The position numbers and the translations under genes are program-made. From LSUCC0057 sp042091915 (GTDB lineage Bacteria; Pseudomonadota; Gammaproteobacteria; Pseudomonadales; Porticoccaceae): a stretch of DNA of 7,229 bases. The stretch lies in the NCBI GenBank assembly GCA_042091915.1, contig JBELGO010000081.1:1-7229 (forward strand), read 5' to 3'. How positions within the stretch are numbered: position 1 is the stretch's first letter; every line of letters begins with the position of its first letter. Shown here one piece after another: positions 1 through 5,271 of the stretch. A model generated the notes under the pieces. That model saw only the letters and a list, made by a program, of their open reading frames with translations. It searched no databases and was not told where the DNA came from.

Positions 1-1005
1 TTGGCAGTGGTTTGCGGCAACTGTTTTATATTGAAACCCTCTGAGCGGGATCCATCGGTGGCGTTGCGTATCGCCGAATTAGCTCAGCAAGCAGGGCTCC
101 CTGCCGGTGTACTCAATGTTGTCAATGGCGGCCGTGAAGTTGTTGAACAGCTGTTGGATGACCAGCGCATCAAAGCTATCAGCTTCGTAGGTTCTACCCC
201 TATCGCCGAGTCTATTTACGCTCGCGGTAGCGCGGCAGGAAAGCGCGTACAGGCGCTTGGCGGTGCAAAAAACCATGCGGTAGTGATGCCGGATGCCGAT
301 TTAGACAATGCTGTAAGTGCTTTGATGGGCGCTGCTTATGGTTCGTGCGGTGAGCGCTGCATGGCTATCTCGGTAGCAGTAGCGGTGGGCGACGAGACCG
401 CAGATGCCTTGGTGGCGAGATTAAAGTCGGCCATGGGCGATCTTCGCGTTGGCAATGGTCGCGATAACAACAATGATATGGGGCCACTGATTACCGCAGA
501 GCAGCGCGATAAAGTCGCTGCCTACCTGCAGGCGGGTGTCGAGGCGGGTGCTCAGTTAGTCGTAGATGGGCGCACAGCAGCAGTGCCCAGCGAGGGCTTT
601 TTCCTGGGTGCCTCACTGTTTGATCGAGTCGAAGAGAGTATGTCGATTTATCGCGATGAGATATTTGGCCCCGTCCTCTGTGTGGTGCGGGTGCCAGATT
701 TAGCAGCGGCAATGAAGCTGGTTAACGAACATGAGTTTGGCAATGGCACAGCAATCTTTACCCGCGATGGCGAAGCTGCACGCTATTTTTGTGACAATAT
801 TTTAGTCGGTATGGTCGGTGTCAATGTGCCGCTGCCGGTACCAGTCGCCTACCACTCTTTTGGCGGTTGGAAGCGCTCGCTATTTGGCGATCTCAGCGCC
901 TACGGGCCTGACGGTGTGCGTTTTTACACGCAGCGCAAGACTATCACCCAGCGCTGGCCTTCGAGTGGGGTTCGCGAAGGGGTCAGTTACAGTTTCCCCA
1001 GTTAG
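1..1005 (+). CDS. mmsA: CoA-acylating methylmalonate/malonate-semialdehyde dehydrogenase, 5'-truncated by window edge
   Basis: Aldehyde dehydrogenase superfamily enzyme of the MmsA/IolA branch. It oxidises methylmalonate semialdehyde to propionyl-CoA, or malonate semialdehyde to acetyl-CoA, with NAD+ and CoA and loss of CO2, in the cytoplasm. The 334 visible residues align with the C-terminal two-thirds of a roughly 500-residue family. The nucleotide-binding motif KPSERDPS is at 12-19. The segment LGGAKNH (86-92) has the MmsA-type sequence where hydrolytic aldehyde dehydrogenases carry ELGGK with their general-base Glu. The catalytic Cys is C120 in GERCMA, and the family motif YRDEIFGPV is at 217-225. 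The first codon, TTG, falls inside the conserved segment before ACGN/VCGN, so it is an internal Leu and the true start lies upstream of the window. The gene converges on the LuxR gene with overlapping stop codons. Valine, inositol or beta-alanine catabolism are all possible. The polyamine context favours malonate semialdehyde, but that is inference. Confidence 0.9.
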   Translation: MAVVCGNCFILKPSERDPSVALRIAELAQQAGLPAGVLNVVNGGREVVEQLLDDQRIKAISFVGSTPIAESIYARGSAAGKRVQALGGAKNHAVVMPDADLDNAVSALMGAAYGSCGERCMAISVAVAVGDETADALVARLKSAMGDLRVGNGRDNNNDMGPLITAEQRDKVAAYLQAGVEAGAQLVVDGRTAAVPSEGFFLGASLFDRVEESMSIYRDEIFGPVLCVVRVPDLAAAMKLVNEHEFGNGTAIFTRDGEAARYFCDNILVGMVGVNVPLPVPVAYHSFGGWKRSLFGDLSAYGPDGVRFYTQRKTITQRWPSSGVREGVSYSFPS

Positions 1006-1844
1006 GCGCTGCCGCGAAAACGCGGGTGGCCGTTGAGTGGGTCGCCGCCGCGGTAGTGGCTGCGGCCTGCCAGTGAGTCAATAAATAGGTGGAAGAGCTC
1101 CGACTGCGAGCTGATCAGCAGTTTGGCATAGCTTTTTTTGCGGTGCAGTTTCACGGTCTCAAGGGTTATGCCCAGCTGCTCTGCTATCGACTTGCTGGTG
1201 TGGCCCTGCAATAACAACCTGATCACTTGGTTTTCCCGCTTAGTGAGCCGCGAACTACCGAACTCTTTTAGCGCGGTGTCTAATTGCCAGGTGAGAGTGG
1301 TTTTGTGTTGCTCGGGAGTGCGGCGACGATATTCGCGCCAATGCAGTTTAACTAGCTCTGCCACCCAGCTTTCCAATGCTTTGAGCATGTTGAGATCTGC
1401 TCGGCTCAAGCGCGGTGAATCGCTTATGCGGCTTAACGAGAGATTGACGAAAGTCTGTTTGCTGAGCTGAACGATATAGCCAGCCTCATCGCTGATGGCC
1501 GTCTGTTTAAAATAATTTTTATAGTAGGCGCTGCTTTCGAAACCCTCAGGAGCGAGCTTCTGCAAGTGATAAAAGCCGCTGTAATTTTTATCCCGCGCAG
1601 CGCGATAGACCGGATCGAGCAGATAAGCGGCGGCGACAAAACGGTCTATGGGTGACCCCGGGCTGGGATTGGAGCTATTGTAGAGAAGTTCTGGAGAGCG
1701 ATCGCTGTGGTAGAGCAGAGCGACTAAGTTATCGGCACTGACCAGCTCCGCAAAAGCCTCGGCTAAGCGCGGTTGAAACGGCTCTCTGCCAGCTAAAGCC
1801 ACCAGAGGTGCAAGTGTGTCACTGACGTGTTGGAGTTGGCTCAC
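1002..1844 (-). CDS. LuxR-family HTH transcriptional regulator with an unassigned N-terminal domain
   Basis: A 280-residue DNA-binding regulator. The C-terminal LuxR/GerE helix-turn-helix spans about 199-260: LTKRENQVIRLLLQG, then SIAEQLGITLETVKLHRKK as the recognition region. The N-terminal 195 residues are not a response-regulator receiver, since I see no phospho-acceptor Asp pattern. They also lack the W/Y/D pattern I would expect of a homoserine-lactone-binding domain. A conserved-looking aromatic block (YLLDPVYRAA about 74-83, then SSAYYKNYFKQT about 104-115) suggests a PAS/GAF-like ligand sensor, which is inference. The start is GTG at 1844. No strong Shine-Dalgarno precedes it, and the next in-frame Met is residue 153, so translational coupling to the upstream gene (15-bp gap) is likely. 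About 20 basic, Gly-rich residues follow the HTH and run into the mmsA stop. It probably controls the neighbouring polyamine or aldehyde catabolism genes, but its ligand is unknown. Confidence 0.88.
   Translation of the reverse strand: MSQLQHVSDTLAPLVALAGREPFQPRLAEAFAELVSADNLVALLYHSDRSPELLYNSSNPSPGSPIDRFVAAAYLLDPVYRAARDKNYSGFYHLQKLAPEGFESSAYYKNYFKQTAISDEAGYIVQLSKQTFVNLSLSRISDSPRLSRADLNMLKALESWVAELVKLHWREYRRRTPEQHKTTLTWQLDTALKEFGSSRLTKRENQVIRLLLQGHTSKSIAEQLGITLETVKLHRKKSYAKLLISSQSELFHLFIDSLAGRSHYRGGDPLNGHPRFRGSA
1012..1025. other. Short GC-rich hairpin just past the mmsA stop
   Basis: CCGCG (1012-1016), loop AAAA, CGCGG (1021-1025): a perfect 5-bp inverted repeat starting 7 bases after the mmsA stop, inside the last codons of the convergent LuxR gene. 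No T-tract follows it on either strand, so it is not a canonical intrinsic terminator. It could still stabilise the mmsA mRNA 3' end or be a coincidence of a Pro-Arg-Phe-Arg-Gly coding stretch. Confidence 0.25.
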
Positions 1845-1859
1845 AGCGGCTCAAGAGGC

Positions 1860-2387
1860 TTAGTTTGCAGTGGCGTCGCTCTCTTCATCGCGCTGAACAA
1901 ATTGCTCGGGGTCCATAAACATCAACCGCAGTGCCATGCCGGTTTTGCTGGGTTCGATAGCGGCCATTAGGACATTGAGCTGGCTATCAATTTCAACTAC
2001 GCCTGGCAAATTAAACAAGATACCGCCGGTCTTTTCGTTTTGTAGAGTGCGCAGTGTTTTTAACTCGGGGTCTTTGCGGCCGTGTGTCTCAAATCTTTGC
2101 AGTAGTGCGCGCAGAGAGGCTTGGAAGTTGGGGTAATTAAACGCACCGTTAAATTCACTGCGGTCTAGCTCTAGAGTAACTGGGAGCTTGTTGCCGTTTT
2201 GGTTGTTGGTGAGCTCTCCGGCTTTAACTTGATTGCCATCCTTGAGCTTTTTATAGAGTACCTTGGCTTCATCAGGCTTCTGCTTGAAAAAGCCGGCAGC
2301 CAAGAGGTTGGCGCTCATGTTAAACAGTTTGCGCACATCGATAGAGAAATTGGTTTGGCCATCATTGGGGGTGTTTGCTTCGCTCAT
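1860..2387 (-). CDS. Conserved-looking hypothetical protein, 175 aa
   Basis: I do not recognise a family. The protein has no signal peptide and no membrane-spanning segment, so it is probably cytoplasmic. It is hydrophilic, with a helical-looking N-terminal region (about 15-57), an Asn/Lys-rich turn (about 60-68), a middle segment with alternating charge (about 70-120), a hydrophobic beta-like segment GGILFNLPGVVEID (about 121-134), and an acidic tail (RDEESDATAN). The reading frame is real by context: it ends 15 bp before the GTG of the LuxR gene on the same strand, starts with ATG, and lies downstream of a terminator and a candidate promoter. The ribosome-binding site is weak (AAAAGAAC, about 8 bases before ATG). 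Co-transcription with the regulator suggests a partner or co-regulated role. No function can be assigned from sequence alone. Confidence 0.75.
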   Translation of the reverse strand: MSEANTPNDGQTNFSIDVRKLFNMSANLLAAGFFKQKPDEAKVLYKKLKDGNQVKAGELTNNQNGNKLPVTLELDRSEFNGAFNYPNFQASLRALLQRFETHGRKDPELKTLRTLQNEKTGGILFNLPGVVEIDSQLNVLMAAIEPSKTGMALRLMFMDPEQFVQRDEESDATAN

Positions 2388-2403
2388 AGTGTTGTTCTTT
2401 TGG

Positions 2404-2431
2404 GTCCGTCAATTAGAAAAGTTTCACGGAC
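2404..2431 (-). promoter_or_regulatory. Candidate promoter/operator of the hypothetical-luxR operon
   Basis: The - strand carries TCTAAT (+ strand 2412-2417), a 5/6 match to a sigma70 -10 box, about 25 bases before the ATG at 2387. It sits between the arms of a perfect 6-bp inverted repeat, GTCCGT (2404-2409) and ACGGAC (2426-2431). The arm centres are 22 bp apart, about two helical turns. No good -35 box is visible 16-18 bp upstream, as expected for an activator-dependent promoter, or because the call is wrong. The rest of the 2388-2482 gap shows nothing else I can support. Confidence 0.35.
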
Positions 2432-2482
2432 AAACTCTAGCGGAAAGCGGGCAAAAATGTAACTGGCAGAGGGCAATGAGTG

Positions 2483-2516
2483 AAAAAAAGCCACTCAGAG
2501 CGGACTCTGAGAGGCT
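2483..2516 (-). terminator. Rho-independent terminator after gcdH
   Basis: Read on the - strand, the arm AGCCTCTCAGAG pairs with CTCTGAGTGGCT across the loop TCCG. This gives 11 base pairs with a single T-T mismatch, followed directly by a run of six T. It begins 20 bases past the gcdH stop. There is no T-run on the + strand side, so it acts only on leftward transcription. It separates the spuC-gcdH operon from the hypothetical-luxR pair, which must therefore have its own promoter or rely on read-through. Confidence 0.88.
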
Positions 2517-2536
2517 GAGTAGATAACTACCAGGGA

Positions 2537-3718
2537 TCACGCGAAGGCTTGCAAACCGGTTTGTGCGCGTCCGAGGATAAGCGCGTGCACATCTGCGGTG
2601 CCTTCATAGGTATTGACGACCTCTAAGTTGAGCATATGGCGCATTATGCAGTACTCATCCGAAATACCATTGCCACCGTGCATGTCGCGTGCGCTGCGAG
2701 CGATATCGAGTGCTTTCACACAGTTGTTACGTTTGAGCAGTGATATGAGCTCCGGAGCCAGTTGTCCGTTCTCTTTCAATCTGCCGGCTTGCAATGAGCC
2801 CTGCAACCCCAGAGAGATCTCTGTCTGCATCACCGCCAGTTTGTGCTGGATAAGCTGCTTGGAAGCCAGTGGCTTGCCAAATTGCTGGCGCTCCAATGTA
2901 TAGTTGAGTGCGGCGTGCCAACAAGCCTCCGCCGCGCCCATAGTGCCCCAGCTGATACCGTAGCGAGCGCTGTTCAAGCAGCCAAATGGCCCAGCCAAAC
3001 CCTCGATGTTGGGTAAAAGGCAGTCGTCGCCGACAAATACATCATCCATCACGATCTCACCGGTAATCGAGGCGCGCAGTGCTAACTTGCCCTCTATTTT
3101 GGGTGCGCTGAGTCCTTGCATACCTTTGTCAAGTACGAAACCTCGGATCACGTCATCGTCAGTTTTTGCCCACACCACAAAGACATCGGCGATGGGAGAA
3201 TTAGTGATCCACATTTTACTGCCGGTGATGCGGTAACCACCATCGACTTTTTTGGCGCGAGTTCGCATACCGCCCGGGTCGGAGCCAGCATCCGGTTCGG
3301 TCAAGCCAAAGCAGCCTACCCATTCGCCCGAGGCCAACTTAGGCAGATATTTTTCGCGCTGCGCTTCTGTGCCGTAGGTATAAATCGGGTACATCACTAA
3401 GCTCGATTGCACACTCATCATCGAGCGATAGCCGGAGTCGACTCGCTCTATTTCTCTGACGATAAGGCCGTAGCTGACATAACTGACGCCGGGACAACCG
3501 TAGCCGTCAATGGTGGAGCCGAGCAAGCCAAGCTCACCCATTTCGTTGAAGATTTCGCGATGAGTAAACTCTTCGCGAAATGCCTGTTGGACCCGCGGCG
3601 CGAGCTTGTTTTGTGCATAGTCGCGAGCGCTGTCACGGACCATGCACTCTTCGTCAGTGAGTTGTTGGTCTAGTTGGAAAGGATCTTGCCAGTTAAATTT
3701 GCCCCAATCGCGAGCCAT
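2537..3718 (-). CDS. gcdH: Glutaryl-CoA dehydrogenase (acyl-CoA dehydrogenase family)
   Basis: Cytoplasmic FAD enzyme that oxidatively decarboxylates glutaryl-CoA to crotonyl-CoA, the exit step for lysine, cadaverine, glutarate and tryptophan degradation. The 393 residues are full length and resemble Pseudomonas GcdH throughout. Visible signatures are GYRSMMSVQSSLVM (97-110; Arg98 matches the glutaryl carboxylate-binding Arg of the human enzyme), CFGLTEPDAGSDP (136-148), KMWITNSPIADVFVVWAK (168-185), ARYGISWG (251-258), RQQFGKPLA (277-285), HGGNGISDE (347-355) and NTYEGTADVHALILGRAQTG (369-388). Glu372 in that last motif is the catalytic base. The TYEGT...HALILGRA context is typical of glutaryl-CoA rather than short-chain acyl-CoA dehydrogenases. 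The ATG has a strong TAGGAGA ribosome-binding site 5 bases upstream. The gene lies 21 bp after spuC and ends at a strong terminator, so it is the distal gene of a spuC-gcdH operon. No glutaryl-CoA-forming CoA transferase is visible nearby. Confidence 0.95.
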   Translation of the reverse strand: MARDWGKFNWQDPFQLDQQLTDEECMVRDSARDYAQNKLAPRVQQAFREEFTHREIFNEMGELGLLGSTIDGYGCPGVSYVSYGLIVREIERVDSGYRSMMSVQSSLVMYPIYTYGTEAQREKYLPKLASGEWVGCFGLTEPDAGSDPGGMRTRAKKVDGGYRITGSKMWITNSPIADVFVVWAKTDDDVIRGFVLDKGMQGLSAPKIEGKLALRASITGEIVMDDVFVGDDCLLPNIEGLAGPFGCLNSARYGISWGTMGAAEACWHAALNYTLERQQFGKPLASKQLIQHKLAVMQTEISLGLQGSLQAGRLKENGQLAPELISLLKRNNCVKALDIARSARDMHGGNGISDEYCIMRHMLNLEVVNTYEGTADVHALILGRAQTGLQAFA

Positions 3719-3739
3719 AACACTCTCCTAATCGATCAA

Positions 3740-5113
3740 TCAGATTTGAATACCAAAATGAACAGCTGTGGCATCCAGTGCAGACCGTGCTCGACGCAGC
3801 AGCTCGTCTAGCTCCTCGGTTGAGCAGACCAGAGGCGGGGCGATAATCATCGAATCGACCACTGCGCGCATAACCAGTCCGTTATCTAGACAGGCTTGTC
3901 GACAGGTGGCTCCCGCTTCACTCTCTTTGCCGAGCCGTTCACCGCTCTGTTTATTGCCAACCAACTCGATGGAGCCAAACATCCCCAGTCCGCGCACGTG
4001 GCCAACGATTGGGTGATCGCCCAATGCCTGCCAACCCGCTTGGAAATGGGGTGCGAGATGATTTTTAACGTTTTGCTGGATATTGTCGCGCGCCATAATC
4101 TGCAGTGTTGCCAGAGCCGCTGCGCAGGCGGCGGGGTGGCCAGAATAGGTAAACCCGTGACCAAACTCGCCGCCTTGAGAGGTGATGACCTCGGCTATGC
4201 GGTCGCTCACCATCACTCCACCGAGTGGTTGGTAGCCATTGGTAACTGCTTTGGCAAAGGTAATTAGATCGGGCTTGGTATTGTAAGTTTGGTAGCCAAA
4301 CATCTCGCCAGTGCGGCCAAATCCGCAGATCACTTCATCGCTGATGAAGAGAATATCGTGTGCGTCTAAGATGCGTTGTACTTCGGGCCAATAGCTGGCG
4401 GGCGGCACTATGACGCCGCCGGCACCTTGCACGGGCTCAGCAATAAATGCAGCAATGTTCTCTGCACCGTGATGGTCGATCGCTTTTTGCAGCTGTTGAG
4501 CGGCCTCAATACCAAAATCGTGCTCACTCAGATGACGACCGTGGGCAAACCAGTTGGGAGGTTGGATATGCTCAACATAAGGGAGTTTTTCGAACTGGCC
4601 GTGAACAAAATCGAACCCGCCTAGACTAGCTGCCGCGATAGTGCTGCCGTGATAGCCGTACTGACGTGACAGGACGATACGTTTATTGGGCTTTTCAAGC
4701 AGGTCCCAGTAGCGGCGGACTATGCGCAAATTGGTGTCGTTCGCTTCAGAGCCTGAGTTGGTGAAGAAAACATTGTTGAATGGATCAGGTAGTAGTTCCG
4801 CCAGTGCAGAGGCCAACTCAACCGAGGGTTGGTTGCTGCACTGAAAAAAATTGTTGTAAAACGGCAGCGTGTTTAACTGTGAGGTGACCGCATTGACAAT
4901 GTCCGGCTGGCTGTAACCTAGATTACAGCACCACAGGCCAGACATGCCGTCCATGTATTCGCGGCCATCGCTGTCGCGAATAGTGATGTGCTCGGCGCTG
5001 GTGATAATGCGGCCAGGCTGCTGCCGATAGTCTGCATAGTCGGTAAAGGGTTGTAGATGGTGAGCCCTGTCGAGAGCTTTGAGTTCGGCGCTGCTGTGTG
5101 GTGAAGGGCTCAT
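3740..5113 (-). CDS. spuC: Class III PLP aminotransferase, SpuC-like polyamine (putrescine/cadaverine):pyruvate aminotransferase
   Basis: Cytoplasmic class III aminotransferase that moves a terminal amino group from a diamine or polyamine to a keto acid, giving an aminoaldehyde. The closest family I recognise is Pseudomonas SpuC. With the start chosen here it has 457 residues, the usual length. Seen: HHLQPFTDY near the N-terminus (18-26), GLWCCNLGY (59-67), LPFYNNFFQ (83-91), NSGSEANDT (119-127, cofactor phosphate), GYHGSTIAAASLGG (153-166), IAEPVQGAGGVIVPP (224-238), FISDEVICGFGRTGE (256-270; Asp259 contacts the PLP ring nitrogen), FAKAVTNGYQPLGG (286-299; Lys288 is the Schiff-base lysine) and FTYSGHPAACAAAL (321-334). 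I chose ATG at 5113 because AGAGGT lies 6 bases before it and family similarity starts there. A GTG 72 bases further out lacks support. Related omega-amino acid transaminases (beta-alanine, taurine, GABA) are alternatives for the true substrate. It is first in an operon with gcdH and divergent from puuD. Confidence 0.87.
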   Translation of the reverse strand: MSPSPHSSAELKALDRAHHLQPFTDYADYRQQPGRIITSAEHITIRDSDGREYMDGMSGLWCCNLGYSQPDIVNAVTSQLNTLPFYNNFFQCSNQPSVELASALAELLPDPFNNVFFTNSGSEANDTNLRIVRRYWDLLEKPNKRIVLSRQYGYHGSTIAAASLGGFDFVHGQFEKLPYVEHIQPPNWFAHGRHLSEHDFGIEAAQQLQKAIDHHGAENIAAFIAEPVQGAGGVIVPPASYWPEVQRILDAHDILFISDEVICGFGRTGEMFGYQTYNTKPDLITFAKAVTNGYQPLGGVMVSDRIAEVITSQGGEFGHGFTYSGHPAACAAALATLQIMARDNIQQNVKNHLAPHFQAGWQALGDHPIVGHVRGLGMFGSIELVGNKQSGERLGKESEAGATCRQACLDNGLVMRAVVDSMIIAPPLVCSTEELDELLRRARSALDATAVHFGIQI

Positions 5114-5119
5114 GGCTAT

Positions 5120-5125
5120 ACCTCT
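5120..5125 (-). promoter_or_regulatory. Ribosome-binding site that decides the spuC start
   Basis: AGAGGT on the - strand, 6 bases before the ATG at 5113. It supports this ATG over the longer in-frame GTG at 5185, which has no Shine-Dalgarno, would add 24 residues unlike the family, and lies only about 5 bases upstream of the predicted transcription start. Confidence 0.75.
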
Positions 5126-5143
5126 GTGTACTATTCGATTGGT

Positions 5144-5179
5144 TGCGGTAAGGGACGATAGTCCATCGCGCGGACCGCA
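5144..5179 (-). promoter_or_regulatory. Nested inverted repeats in the predicted spuC leader
   Basis: In the - strand transcript, TGCGGT (near the predicted 5' end) can pair with ACCGCA, enclosing a smaller hairpin GGAC-TATC-GTCC. On the + strand the outer arms are 5144-5149 and 5174-5179 and the inner arms 5153-5156 and 5161-5164. It could be a leader stem-loop affecting stability or an operator half. Both stems are short, so chance is a real alternative. Confidence 0.3.
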
Positions 5180-5208
5180 TTGCACTATTAAACGCTTTGC
5201 TAGAGAAT
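5180..5208 (+). promoter_or_regulatory. Weak candidate promoter of puuD
   Basis: -35-like TTGCAC (5180-5185; 3/6) and -10-like GAGAAT (5203-5208; 4/6) with a 17-base spacer. The start would fall near 5215, at the left edge of the palindrome. It overlaps the divergent spuC promoter almost completely, so the two would compete or be switched together. The poor match makes this tentative. Confidence 0.3.
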
Positions 5209-5215
5209 TTGTCGC
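5187..5215 (-). promoter_or_regulatory. Predicted sigma70 promoter of the spuC-gcdH operon
   Basis: On the - strand, -35 GCGACA (+ 5210-5215; 4/6 match to TTGACA) and -10 TTTAAT (+ 5187-5192; 5/6 match to TATAAT) are separated by exactly 17 bases. Transcription would start near 5180, giving a leader of about 67 bases before the ATG at 5113. The -35 box is overlapped by the hairpin/palindrome at 5212-5234, which is where a regulator could block or assist polymerase. Confidence 0.5.
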
Positions 5216-5234
5216 TACCCCAAAAGGGGAGCGA
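5212..5234. repeat. Palindrome (bulged inverted repeat) in the spuC/puuD divergent region
   Basis: TCGCT-A-CCCC, loop AAAA, GGGG-AGCGA: nine base pairs interrupted by one unpaired A at 5217. No T-run follows on either strand, so it is not a terminator. It overlaps the predicted spuC -35 box and the predicted puuD start, the expected place for an operator shared by two divergent operons. If transcribed, it would form a stable hairpin at the 5' end of the puuD leader. The bound protein is unknown; the LuxR-type regulator encoded nearby is one candidate. Confidence 0.6.
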
Positions 5235-5271
5235 TCAGCCGCTGCAATTGTCCCGACCTAAGAGAACGTAA

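Noticed and set aside
1..3. TTG at position 1 as the start of the dehydrogenase
   Set aside because: It falls inside a conserved MmsA segment. About a third of the protein, including the first part of the NAD-binding domain, is missing, so the gene is cut by the window edge.
2199..2526. Two + strand open frames across the start of the hypothetical gene and its upstream gap
   Set aside because: They overlap each other in different frames, overlap the better-supported - strand gene and run through the terminator stem. No ribosome-binding site or family resemblance is seen.
3896..4267. 123-residue + strand open frame opposite spuC
   Set aside because: It lies entirely antisense to a well-supported aminotransferase, has no recognisable protein features, and is expected as a shadow of GC-rich coding sequence.
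5114..5185. In-frame GTG extension adding 24 residues to the aminotransferase
   Set aside because: No ribosome-binding site, the residues do not resemble the family N-terminus, and the start lies within about 5 bases of the predicted transcription start. The ATG at 5113 has a good AGAGGT site.
5212..5234. Divergent-region palindrome read as an intrinsic terminator
   Set aside because: No T-run follows it on either strand, and it sits between divergent gene starts, where a terminator would serve no gene.
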